Below are positions 53,047 to 62,700 of a stretch of DNA of 64,000 nt, piece after piece. The stretch lies in the NCBI RefSeq assembly GCF_025685425.1, contig NZ_JAGTAS010000058.1:1232131-1296130 (forward strand), given 5' to 3'. Source of the stretch: Terriglobus albidus. Its GTDB lineage: Bacteria; Acidobacteriota; Terriglobia; Terriglobales; Acidobacteriaceae. A program made the position numbers and the translations under genes. Positions within the stretch are counted from its first letter, which is position 1. Each line of letters begins with the position of its first letter. The notes under the pieces were generated by a model. It ran no database searches, was not told the origin of the DNA, and worked only from the letters and a program-made list of their open reading frames with translations.

Positions 53047-53438
53047 GCGCAGATATGTGTATGACGGATGAGCACGTATGTACAAGCTCATGCCATGACC
53101 CAGAGGGAGCGGGACGCGGGGAAACCTAGGGACAGAGGGCACATGACGAGATAATTTGTAGCGGTGAGGCTATTCGCACGAGTAGTTCGCTGTTGGAGAA
53201 CCGCATCATATAATGCAGCGTGGTAACGCGAGACCGTACATAGCTGGACCACGATGAGATCGGGGCGTACATAATAAAAGGCCCCGCGAATGGGGCCACA
53301 CAATTTCAGCATCAGAACTAGGACGGTTGACATTCCATGTGGAGGTAAAAGTTGAAGTTGCGTCGGGGACCCTATCGACCAATGATGGTGAAGATAAAAC
53401 CTGTGCTGACTCGGCGATTTGCTGCTTTCGAGACTCTG
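53047..53438. other. Intergenic region with a terminator
   Basis: No gene is recognised. GGCCCC-GCGAAT-GGGGCC at 53280-53297, next to AATAAAA, forms a hairpin with a T-run on the minus strand and would end transcripts coming from copy C of the small-protein family. Confidence 0.55.
53273..53297 (-). terminator. Hairpin terminator, minus strand
   Basis: The 6-bp perfect GC stem GGCCCC/GGGGCC with a 6-base loop is followed on the minus strand by TTTTATT. It lies 142 bp beyond the stop of the small-protein gene at 53439. Confidence 0.6.
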
Positions 53439-53615
53439 CTAGTCCGCCCCGCCATTGCAGATCCGGATGGTGTATTCCAGCGCTTCTTTGTAGTTCAATC
53501 CGCGGTCCTTCGCCTCCGCCATCAGGGCGTGGTAGAGGGCCTCGTCCTCCGGAGCGAAGCATGCCTGGTGCTCCAGTCGGCGGATTCTAGTCGAGAACTG
53601 CGCGGGTGACTCCAT
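53439..53615 (-). CDS. Small 58-residue protein, three-copy family, copy C
   Basis: It begins MESPAQFSTRIRRLEHQAC, continues HALMAEAKDRGLNYKEALEY and ends TIRICNGGAD with a TAG stop. It is exactly as long as copies A and B. It has a normal ATG, though no strong ribosome site. A minus-strand terminator follows. It is the most diverged copy (LEHQACFAPEDEALY against LERLACPTPQDEIIF) yet keeps the conserved positions. Function is unknown. Confidence 0.65.
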   Translation of the reverse strand: MESPAQFSTRIRRLEHQACFAPEDEALYHALMAEAKDRGLNYKEALEYTIRICNGGAD

Positions 53616-53962
53616 GTTGACAGACTACCGCGAGCGGCGATACCCAGAAGTGATGGTACAGTCTGGGCTCCAGCTATACCGGAGCGAGCTTCGGAACAAT
53701 CCTGAACCCAAGACGCCTGATCGTTAACAACAAAAGGCATCTCCCCATCCAGTCCAGGTTCATATTCTTGTCGGTTCTGCGCTCCGAGACTTTGTGGCCA
53801 AAGTGGCTGAACGGGCATGCATAGTTCAGATTTCCGCCTAGCCAAAGGAGTTTCCTTAGTTCTTCTTTTGCCGGGCGAGCCAAGAAATGCCATGCTAGGT
53901 CTATGGACGAGAGATTCTTTATTGAGGGATACGCAGATGCCAGCTTGGCAGCCGTCCGAGCT
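53616..53962. other. Region without assignable gene
   Basis: Open frames occur on both strands (for example a minus-strand frame ending MGRCLLLLTIRRLGFRIV at 53674), but none has a recognisable product and they conflict with the better-supported gene ending at 53963. Confidence 0.35.
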
Positions 53963-54334
53963 TCAGCCCGTCGGCTCAAAAATGCTAAGTGTCCAACCGG
54001 TATCAAGGATGAACCGGAGCTGCGCGAAGCCGTGCGATTCAGAGAAATCCTCTCGCTCTTGTTCCGAAAGCTCGGCCACATCTTTGAGCTCGTGATACCC
54101 GGCAAGGACAATCGAGTTCATCGCGACCACGATAAAGTCGACTCTCGCTGAATCCTCATCCTTGTTCGGACCGGCGATGACCAGATCTTCATTTTCCGTT
54201 TGGTAGATGGTCCCGATCAGGCTGACTTGAATCCTTTTGTCGACAGAGGACAGGTTTGCCTTTAAAAGAGTGTTCTCCTCAGTGTACTTAGACAAGAGGA
54301 TAAGGGCTTCTTCTTTGCCGATCGTGTGGTCCAT
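53963..54334 (-). CDS. Hypothetical protein with a duplicated N-terminus elsewhere
   Basis: This 123-residue soluble protein begins MDHTIGKEEALILLSKYTEE, then KANLSSVDKRIQVSLIGTIY and LRFILDTGWTLSIFEP. Strand-rich with a helical start, it looks like a small alpha/beta domain; no family is recognised. AGGCCTTCCT is the only upstream candidate site. A second copy of its first 17 codons, followed by a stop, lies at 58667 on the plus strand, which supports it being a real gene. Confidence 0.6.
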   Translation of the reverse strand: MDHTIGKEEALILLSKYTEENTLLKANLSSVDKRIQVSLIGTIYQTENEDLVIAGPNKDEDSARVDFIVVAMNSIVLAGYHELKDVAELSEQEREDFSESHGFAQLRFILDTGWTLSIFEPTG

Positions 54335-54766
54335 AGGAAGGCCTACATCTTAGCGCACCCTGGGCTGGTCGTCTATGAATGCTTAGTGGCCATATTCTTG
54401 TTCGAATACCCCTCTCGAACCTGCGTATTTCTCTTTGGTGGCTTCTACCTCTTTGACGACTGAGTCTATCCGGTAGTCAATCCCGACCTCCTACGGTTCT
54501 TTCAAATGCTCTCTACCTCAATCGCGATCTGTGCCGCATATAGTGGTTTTGGTCTTTTTCGGAGTTTTGCCGCAACTTGCCAGAGACAGATGCACAGCGA
54601 AGAATGTGAGAATCTTTTTTCAGAAAACCCCAAAGGGAGCATCCGGGACGCGGTTCCGGATGCTCCCTTTGCGCTTGAGGAGCAGGGGTTAGGTTGTATT
54701 TATCTCATCGGTTGGCAAGACAGAAACTTTACTTCTTCTGACAGATGCCGCTAGAGAACTGCCGCG
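54335..54766. other. Intergenic region with a long perfect hairpin
   Basis: No gene is supported. CAAAGGGAGCATCCGG at 54631-54646 and its exact complement at 54656-54671 form a 16-bp stem with a 9-base loop. T-rich sequence lies on the left side (read from the minus strand GGGTTTTC), so it may be a terminator for minus-strand transcripts. A weak frame on the minus strand (54767-54961, GTG start) follows but is unconvincing. Confidence 0.5.
54631..54671. terminator. 16-bp perfect stem hairpin
   Basis: This is the strongest stem in the right half of the window: AAAGGGAGCATCCGG opposed by CCGGATGCTCCCTTT around a 9-base loop. No poly-T of the usual kind follows on the plus strand. It could be a terminator or a structured RNA element. 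Confidence 0.5.
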
Positions 54767-55173
54767 CTACGCGGAGAAGGCCTTTACAGATTGGAATTCT
54801 TCTCGGATGTACGCGGCTGTTACCAGCGAGGTTGAGAGACACCCGACGCAAGTCGACATCCCTGTTCCGCTAAGAGGTTCAATATCCTGACTATCGATCT
54901 GCATCCTGGAAACTGAATGCGATTTCGCCACGTAGGAGCGGCGTGTGTACTCGAAGTCCACTCGTCATCTCGCGTTCATCATGCGTCTGGTTGCGAGCGG
55001 CTGAAATGATTGACGGCTTTGCTGGGAGCCACTATAGTCGTTTGACCTAATGTCCGGATTCAATCGTCTGAAGTATAGCCCTGCCTTCCCTCGCGTCTGT
55101 CTAAGACGAAACAGGAGGCTGCGTACCAGGATGATTGACCCGGAGGAGGAGATTCTTTATAGCGGAGTTGCAC

Positions 55174-58100
55174 ATGAAGAAGTTTCTCTTTTGTCTTTTC
55201 TTCTTTGCTCTGCCTGTCGTTGCGCAGAATCTGCGGGTTGATTTCAGCGCAACCACGACGACAGGAAGCGGCACCACGGTGCCCGTTGTAGCCTATCCGA
55301 ACGCCGGAATCGCAATCTATAGTTGTTCCAGTCCAGCCGCATCGAGCTGCACAAGCTTGATTTCAACCTTCACCTCTATCACTGGAACGAGCGTGTGCCC
55401 TGCCACCGCTCAGGTCGTTCTGCAGGGAACGAACACATGCGTGAACACTGCCGATAGCAGCGGCAACTTCGGGGCGTGGCTTCCGCCCTCGGGTTCCTTC
55501 GGCTATGCCTATACCGAAACCGTTGGGACGACCGTTTATGGCCCATTCCAATTCACAGCAGGCGTTACGACGGCCGGAGATCTCAGTGTAAGCGGCACGC
55601 TTTCGGCGGGAAGTATCCGCTTTCCAAACGCCGCAAATCCACCAACAGCGATTGATGGGTCCTCGGTATCAACCTCGTTAGTGCTATCGCCATATACATT
55701 CGGCGCAAAATGCGACGCAGCGTGGAGCAACTCCACAGGCATTCTTACGGGGACCGATGATCGCGTTGCGTTTCGGGCGATGGCTCAGGCAGCGCTTGCA
55801 GGTGGAGCTGTGATCGAGATTCCTGCCGGGAAAATATGCCGTGTTGATCCTCCCGGTGGAGTCATTACCAGCGTACAAATCGCGGGCAATATTGTGACGT
55901 TTAACACATCAAGCAACAAGCTTTCGGTTGGAGACTATTTCATGCCACATTGCATGTCGTCGGCCTCCTATCTTAATGGCGCCCTACTGCAAGTGCAGAC
56001 GGCGACCACCACAGCGGTAACAGCGCACTATATCCACGCCAATCTGTCACTCGTTTCAGAGCCAGGTGGAGGATACGACCTCGGGTATGTCGGACAACAA
56101 GCGTGCCCCGCCACCATCAGCAACATGGCGGCCCCCAGCGTCATAGCTCAAGGTGTACCTGGAAGTACAACGTATTCATATGAAGTTGTTGCGTCGGAAA
56201 TTCTTGGGCAGGATCCAAGTCTCCTGGATGTCTCGACTTCCGGTGCCGTAACCACCATTACAAATGGAAATGCGAATCTGAGCTCCACAAACTGCAATCT
56301 TGTTTCGTGGCCTGCAGCCAGCGCAGCCAATGGATATCGGCCCGGAAGCTACAAAGTTTACCGCACGGCGGGAGGAGCAAACCAAGGCTTGATTGCGACG
56401 CTCAGTTCTCGCTCCTTAAGCTATTGCGATGCTGGTGCAATTGGGGACAGTACCAGCCCTCCATCAGCAAATACGACCCAGCAGGCCGCTGCCGTGCTTG
56501 AATCTCCAGCAATTTTATTTAGTGGAACCGGAAACTTGGGCATGACCGTTCGCGGATCGAACGTGGACAATTACAGCGAGGCCTCACGGATCGCGGGCAT
56601 CGGTATCGGTTCGATATGGCAGTTCTCTACTGATAAGGCCGCGCTTGTGACGACTGCGACTTCCGATGCTAGTGGTAACGTAACGATCAACTATGAGTCT
56701 CTTCCCGGAGGTCTAATATTCAACGGAAACAGTTACACATTATGGGGCACGGGGACTGGACTCGATGGCACATACGGTAATGGCTCTACGACCATTAGCT
56801 ATAGCGCAAATCGCATCACGATCTCGGGAGCAGGAGCTCCTGCCAACGTCAACGCCACTGGCGGAGCGGTGCATCAGCCTTATACACAGCCATCATTCGA
56901 CGGATATCAAGGAGCAAAGTTTGAAGACGTCGATATGCGAATTATGAATCGCCCCCAAAATTGGACGGGCGGTGTTCTCTATCCAACCGACGGCCAGTAT
57001 AGCTACTACTCTCCCGGTACATACATCGTCAAAGACTATCGTGGTGGCGACGTGAAAATGCGTCATGTCTATATGGCGGGATGCGAATATTGCTTTTGGG
57101 GGATTCAGACCGACTTCGACCGCTTCGAACGAATTTCCCTTGTCGACGACCATGTCGGAATCTATATAGGGCCCAATTCAGGACCGATCGATGGTATCGA
57201 CTACATAGATGGAGGGGCTGAACAGCTGATCCAGGTAGACGGTAACGGTCAGCAGGGAATGTCCATGTCTCATCTCCACCCCAACGGATCCGGCAATGGG
57301 AGGATGGCCCCAATCGGCATTTTTTCCATCATGTATGACCCAACGGCTGGTTACGGAGGCGGCAGTGGCAATTCAATGATCGAGATTCGCGACAGCAATT
57401 TCGAGTTTGGTAACGGAGTGCCAAACAACGGCTGTAAAAACGCTCCGATTGCCTTTGTCGATGTTGATGCAGTCGGGAATACCACTTCGGACGACGTCAT
57501 TATTAAGGGAAGTTCGTATGTGAATGCGTCGCTCGCTACTACGAATTGCAACGTCCCATACTTTGTTCGTACTGGGAGAAATGGTTACGCAAAGCTCGTC
57601 GACAACCAGGGTGTGAATGCGCCTCAATTTGCTGCGTGGTTTCTGAATATCGGAACACTCAACCCGACCTACTATGTTGACTCTCAGAATCCGCTGGCGG
57701 CCGGAGTTGCGAACTATGCCAGTACTGGCTCCGGAACTCCGAGCGTAGTGCAATTCATGCCCTATAAAGTGGGATCAACGACTAGCCTAAATACCACGAT
57801 TCAAGCAAATGGTCTAACTGCCAATAGCGGCTATAAACTCTCCCAATTGGACGATGGCAGTACTATCAGCGGGACGTTGGTGCAGATTGGTGCATCAGGT
57901 ACACCGCAAATTCTAGTCTTGAATGGAGGCAATCCCACCAGTGCGAGAAATTTCAGCTTTCAAACCGCCTCGGGACAAGTATCGATGCTTGCAGGAACCG
58001 GCGGGATTGTGTTTAGGAACAGCAGCGGCACGCCTTTATCTTCATTCGTCTTATCTTCTGATATGGCAAACCGTTTTGGATATGTGAATCCCGGATTGTT

Positions 58101-58551
58101 GCGTTTCCGCTCAGATCAAAATTCGGTTTACGGGCGTCTTCTGTTTGATGACAATACGAACTATGAAGCGTTAGCCACCTTGATGGATCTTGGTTGCGGT
58201 GGTAGTGCCGCTGGTGGGAGTTCGGTAAATAAGGGACCAAGTGGAACTCCGTCCAATGCGAGTTATCTCCGAGGTGACTGCACCTGGTCAATTCCGATAC
58301 TCTCTGGTGCCACCGGCGGTATCGGGGGATCCCCTCTCTCAGCGGGGACATGTGCAAGTACTACTACGACTGTTGCAGGAGCTCAAATCGGCAGCCCGGT
58401 AACCGTGTCAACGTCCGATGGAACCCTTCCAAGTCCTCTGGTTAAAGTTGACGCAGCAGTAACGGCTATCGATACCGTAACAGTTCAGGTCTGTGCAATC
58501 TCGACCGTTACGCCGGTCGCAAAAGCGTATAACGTCCGTGTAATGCGATGA
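55174..58551 (+). CDS. Large secreted beta-helix protein, tail-spike/pectate-lyase-like
   Basis: This 1125-residue protein starts at ATG 55174 after GGAG, with signal peptide MKKFLFCLFFFALPVVAQ. Residues 20-130 are a beta sandwich. Near 170-235, FGAKCDAAWSNSTGILTGTD with DDRVAFRAMAQAALAGGAVI and EIPAGKICRV gives the start of the pectate-lyase-3 beta-helix seen in phage tail spikes and polysaccharide lyases. The helix probably runs to about 850. The last 70 residues (AGTCASTTTTVAGAQIGSPV to KAYNVRVMR) form a domain shared with the convergent gene at 59777. It is likely a surface or secreted polysaccharide-binding or -cleaving protein; catalytic residues were not identified. Confidence 0.75.
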   Translation: MKKFLFCLFFFALPVVAQNLRVDFSATTTTGSGTTVPVVAYPNAGIAIYSCSSPAASSCTSLISTFTSITGTSVCPATAQVVLQGTNTCVNTADSSGNFGAWLPPSGSFGYAYTETVGTTVYGPFQFTAGVTTAGDLSVSGTLSAGSIRFPNAANPPTAIDGSSVSTSLVLSPYTFGAKCDAAWSNSTGILTGTDDRVAFRAMAQAALAGGAVIEIPAGKICRVDPPGGVITSVQIAGNIVTFNTSSNKLSVGDYFMPHCMSSASYLNGALLQVQTATTTAVTAHYIHANLSLVSEPGGGYDLGYVGQQACPATISNMAAPSVIAQGVPGSTTYSYEVVASEILGQDPSLLDVSTSGAVTTITNGNANLSSTNCNLVSWPAASAANGYRPGSYKVYRTAGGANQGLIATLSSRSLSYCDAGAIGDSTSPPSANTTQQAAAVLESPAILFSGTGNLGMTVRGSNVDNYSEASRIAGIGIGSIWQFSTDKAALVTTATSDASGNVTINYESLPGGLIFNGNSYTLWGTGTGLDGTYGNGSTTISYSANRITISGAGAPANVNATGGAVHQPYTQPSFDGYQGAKFEDVDMRIMNRPQNWTGGVLYPTDGQYSYYSPGTYIVKDYRGGDVKMRHVYMAGCEYCFWGIQTDFDRFERISLVDDHVGIYIGPNSGPIDGIDYIDGGAEQLIQVDGNGQQGMSMSHLHPNGSGNGRMAPIGIFSIMYDPTAGYGGGSGNSMIEIRDSNFEFGNGVPNNGCKNAPIAFVDVDAVGNTTSDDVIIKGSSYVNASLATTNCNVPYFVRTGRNGYAKLVDNQGVNAPQFAAWFLNIGTLNPTYYVDSQNPLAAGVANYASTGSGTPSVVQFMPYKVGSTTSLNTTIQANGLTANSGYKLSQLDDGSTISGTLVQIGASGTPQILVLNGGNPTSARNFSFQTASGQVSMLAGTGGIVFRNSSGTPLSSFVLSSDMANRFGYVNPGLLRFRSDQNSVYGRLLFDDNTNYEALATLMDLGCGGSAAGGSSVNKGPSGTPSNASYLRGDCTWSIPILSGATGGIGGSPLSAGTCASTTTTVAGAQIGSPVTVSTSDGTLPSPLVKVDAAVTAIDTVTVQVCAISTVTPVAKAYNVRVMR

Positions 58552-59156
58552 AGCGCAGTACCAGGAGGCGCGCCTGTCCGGAGCACAGAGCCAGCAACGA
58601 ACCCTTCACCCCTACATCATTGACCGATTAGCTTTGCGTTAGAAACAAAGGACACTTTCGCGACTAATGGACCATACGATCAGCAAAGAAGAAGCTCTCG
58701 TTCTCCTGTCCAAATACGAGTAGTCGGCGAACCGTTTCCTTACATTGCGGGGTCGCCTGGGATCCCCTCCCTGTTGTAGAGCATCGTCGCGTCGAATTTT
58801 TCCGTATCGCCTCAGGACGGGCATTCCGAGAGCTGCGTCCGCTGCAGCTCGTAGGCGAACAGAATCAGTTCGCTTGGAGATGTATTCACTGACTCCAGCC
58901 GCTGGCCACGTACTCTGAAACCGCCACTAACCATATCTAGATTGGACAACTTGACCGTTGCACCTCATGCAGGTTCGCGGAATGCAGGGGTGGGCGTTTT
59001 TCGGAAACTGCCTGCGACGCGACCAGCACCCGCGAATTGTTGAGGGCGGCGAAATGAACAAGCAACACAGGATGCGGACTGACGGCACAATGGTAGTTCT
59101 CACCCGTGCCGTAGGGCTATCAACATTCAGACCCACTACTCCGATATCCTTGATGT
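58552..59156. other. Intergenic region with a gene fragment
   Basis: Apart from the 18-codon fragment at 58667-58723 no gene is recognised. Weak frames on both strands lack starts or known products. Confidence 0.45.
58667..58723 (+). pseudogene. Truncated second copy of the 53963 gene N-terminus
   Basis: ATG 58667 opens MDHTISKEEALVLLSKYE followed by TAG. Sixteen of the first 17 residues equal or conservatively match those of the gene at 53963-54334. The similarity then ends. It is a partial duplicate about 4.3 kb away in inverted orientation. Confidence 0.7.
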
Positions 59157-59531
59157 ATGAACGTTTCCTGGATCATCAACGAAATCGACGGAGAGATCGA
59201 GCGCCTTCGCGACATCCGCCATTTCATCATCAATTTGTCATCCTCTCTTGCGCCCAGAGGGGGAACCGCTCGAAAGGAATCTTCCAAAAGTAGAAGCGTC
59301 TTTCGGAACGAACCACAACCGGCCACTCTTCCGCAAAAAGAAGAAAGAATCCCTCGTGTTTCTGCTACTCCAGTACCGAGAGCATTAACGTCAACCATTC
59401 CTGACAAGCCAGTATTTGTATCGAAACAAGCTCTGACATTTCCTTCAAGTACGACTCCGGCAGAGCAGAGGGTTGCGGCCAAGGGGCTAGAGGCAGCCAT
59501 TCGGAGAAATTTGTTTGGCGAAATGGCATAG
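59157..59531 (+). CDS. Hypothetical protein
   Basis: The 124-residue product has a helical start (NVSWIINEIDGEIERLRDIR), a long disordered, Pro/Ser/Thr- and charge-rich middle, and a helical end (AAKGLEAAIRRNLFGEMA). The pattern is that of an adaptor-like protein with two short structured ends. No family is recognised. The ribosome site is weak. Confidence 0.5.
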   Translation: MNVSWIINEIDGEIERLRDIRHFIINLSSSLAPRGGTARKESSKSRSVFRNEPQPATLPQKEERIPRVSATPVPRALTSTIPDKPVFVSKQALTFPSSTTPAEQRVAAKGLEAAIRRNLFGEMA

Positions 59532-59714
59532 GCATCGATACCAATACGTGCAAGCAATTCGGTTTACACGACTTCCTTCGACGTTCCGATCTATGCCTTA
59601 TTCCACGACAAACCGTATTGACTCAGCAATTTGCTGCTTCGAAACGCTGTCGTCTACCTTGATGGTTACGCTGTACCCGCCAGGTTGCATCTATGTGACG
59701 GATTTTCTACAGAG
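59532..59714. other. Short intergenic stretch
   Basis: No gene is seen. GACTCAGCAATTTGCTGCTT near 59620 resembles GACTCGGCGATTTGCTGCTT near 53408, next to small-protein copy C. Confidence 0.4.
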
Positions 59715-59763
59715 AAAATGCCGCGTGGCCTAGTGCCATCTAGCACTTGGACCTCGCGGCATT
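59715..59763 (-). terminator. Terminator of the large minus-strand gene
   Basis: AATGCCGCG at 59717-59725 pairs with CGCGGCATT at 59755-59763, and an inner stem AGTGC/GCACT adds to it. On the minus strand the hairpin is followed by TTTC. It begins 13 bp beyond the stop of the gene ending at 59777. Confidence 0.7.
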
Positions 59764-59776
59764 CCCGTAGCTCAGC

Positions 59777-62700
59777 CTACTGAGCCGAGACGTTATAGCT
59801 GACCGAGTTGGGTGTGCTGCCGCTGATGGCGCAAATGTTCAAGCCGGCAGTGTTGGTTGCTGAATAGTATGCGGACCAGGTTACGCCGGCTCCGGGGTTT
59901 GCGGTTGCTGAGGCGGAAATGGTCATGGTGGAAGTAAGACCGCTGATAGTGACCGTTGTTGTGGTGCATGCGCCCGCCGTGGGAGCTATCGCAGAGGTAA
60001 CGGCGCGGTATACGGGAGCGATGGCTTGACCATTGATAGTGGTTGCGGCTGGAAGCTGCGTTGGATTAGTGAACACGTTGGTTCCACCCGTGGTGCCGGA
60101 TTGAACGATGGCTCCGTTCAGCTTGAAGCTCGCAGTACCGATGTTGAAGTACTGGGTTCCGGTGGAGGTGGTTGTGGGAAGCAGGTTGATGGTGCTGGTT
60201 GGATTGGTGCCGGCTCCCATGGTCTCCCACATGTTCCAGTTGGAGGCGACAGCGGCTGTGCCATTCCAGAAGGAGCCATACCATGCGAAACCATTATTGC
60301 CATAGTTGGAGGAGCCGTAGTTGGTGGTAGACGTCGCAGTGCCTGCGGCTCCGATGGCGATGCCGAAGAAACCGCCGGGTGAGGGTGCGGTTACGGCGCC
60401 GCCGTATCCGAGCTGGATGGGACCGCTTGTGGTAAATCCTGAAATCGTCCGCACACCGGTCGTGGGGTCAGATGTAATACCCCAGCCGTTGTCGCCGACG
60501 ATGGTGAAAGGACCGGCGCTGGAGGTGATGGTCTCGGAGGGCACAGCTGCGGCCTGGTTCTGGTTGAGATAGTAAGTTCCAAGGGCGAGCGATCCCGAGC
60601 CACCAACTCCTGTGCCCAGAGTTTTGATGTATGTTCCAGGGTAGATGCCAGTCCCGGAGACGTCCTGACCAAGTGCGATGAAGCCCGAGGTCATAGAGGT
60701 TACGGTGAGTATGTTTCCGGTGATAGAGCCGGTGAAGGTGCCTCCAGCTGTGGAGTAGACGCTTCCGGAGCAGACGAGGCAGCCTCCGTTAATTGGGGGA
60801 TTCCGCATGTACAGACCGCTTTGCCAACCGGCCCCGCTGATCTTGATTCCGGCGGGACGGTCAATCCAGCCGCCATAGGTTCGGTACGTGGTAGCTGCGT
60901 TGCTGTTCGTAAGAGAAATTCCGTTGTACAAGGCTCCGACGCCGCCTCCGTTTAATGCCAGATCGATGCCTCCTCCGCCCGTGTTGTTGGTTGGTGTGTT
61001 CTGGGTGACCGCGAGATGCAGGCCTACGGTCGAAATCATTGGATAATGGGGATCTTCGATCGTGTCACCAGCGGTAAAGCCTGCGTTGTTCGGTTCGAGG
61101 TGGGGAAGATAATTGCCGTCCAGATTGGCCAGGATCTCCGCTCCTGGAATCAGTGTGTATCCAGAATGGATGGTCTCAGCTTCGTCGCCGACCATAGGCA
61201 GTCCTGGAACGCCCTGCTGGTTCTCTTTCAGGTTGATCCAGTAGATGAGGTCGTTTCCTGTCAGCGAGCCTACGGCGTAGTAACTGGAGCGGTATCCGGT
61301 GTAGGTCAGGTTGTCGTTGAAGCTGATGAACTGTCCTGCGATGCCGCCCTGGAAGAGATAGGGTGTGGCATTGCCATGACGGCTTGCAATGGTGAGCGAT
61401 TGGGGGTCGGTGGAACCCATCGTCTCCGAGGCCACGGTCTGGCTCTTACTGAGGGTGTAGGTGCTCCCCGCACCGCCACTCCCCGATGCGAGTGCAGTGA
61501 TCTGGGTGAGATAGGTTACGCCAGGGCCGGTCAAGTATTGATTTAACGCAATGGTGCCGCTAGCGACCGAGGTGACAGTGAGCGTGTTACCCGATATAGA
61601 TGCGGTGAAGACGGCCTGGGAGGGGGCCGCCCCGGCGGAGATGATGGGAACCTGCTCGGGATCGCTGGGGCCGGGAACAAAGACGAGCGTGGGAGAGGCC
61701 ACGGCCTGCATAATGGGGACAGTACCGGTTGCGTTTGCGGTTTGAGACTGACTAACCGTATAGGTTCCTGTTCCTCCAGTCCCCGTACCTAGTGCTGTGA
61801 TGACGGTTCCTGCCAATACATTCGGTCCCGTTATCGTCTGGCCCACGGCGAGTGGGGCTCCACTGTTGGCGTTGACTACTGTGACCGTGAGTGTCGTCCC
61901 TGAAATAGACCCCTTAATGCTTGCACCTGTGGTTACGGTCTGCGCTTGATTCAGGGTGTAGGTACCGGTCCCACCGGAGCCGGTTCCGAGCGCGGTGATG
62001 AGCGTGCCGACGTTCATGTTTGGACCGAAGACGGTTTGCCCGACCGCGAGTGTGCCGCTGGTGACGGCGGTGACCGTCAGGGTTGTTCCCGAAATGGTTC
62101 CCGTGAAGACCGCTGGAGCAGCGGAGGGACCGGCGATAGTTGGCATGGCGCCGTTGACCATGTACGGGATGAATGTGACTGCGCGGATATTCGATTGGTC
62201 GGATGGCTTGTAGACGAATGGAAGAGTCTCGAGGATCTGGCCGTATGCGGTGGTGAGTGGAAGCGTATTAGTTACGGGAAGATAAGGCAGTCCCTGGTAC
62301 GCTCCTGTCACGACCAAGGATGCACCGTTCAGGTTTCCGGCATTGCCTGCCTTCGAGATGTCAAGAAGGAAGGTGCCGTCGGTAAGCCATGCATTGCCTG
62401 TACCGAAGCTAAGCGTCGGGAGTGTATTGCTGGCATCGACCGTGGAGACGGTGCCATGGAAATAGCCAGAGTTCTCACCGCCGTTGAGTGCGAGCCCCTC
62501 CCAGCCTTCGTCCGATCCGGTGGCAGTTCCGCAATCGCACCAGTCGTAGAGATAGAAGCCTTGCGTATCTCCGATGGCGTGTTTTTGGATGGCTCCGCCA
62601 AAGATGTTGGAGATGCCTCTGTCAGACACTGTGTTGTTAAGATTCAGAACCGTATGAACGCGCCAGCTATTCTGTTCGGAGATGCCGGCACCATACGAGG

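Noticed and set aside
53817..54151. Plus-strand frames opposite the hypothetical gene at 53963-54334
   Set aside because: The minus-strand gene has a duplicate of its N-terminus at 58667, which supports it over the antisense frames.
54767..54961. A 64-codon minus-strand frame with GTG start
   Set aside because: No good ribosome site or family; kept only as a note in the intergenic entry.
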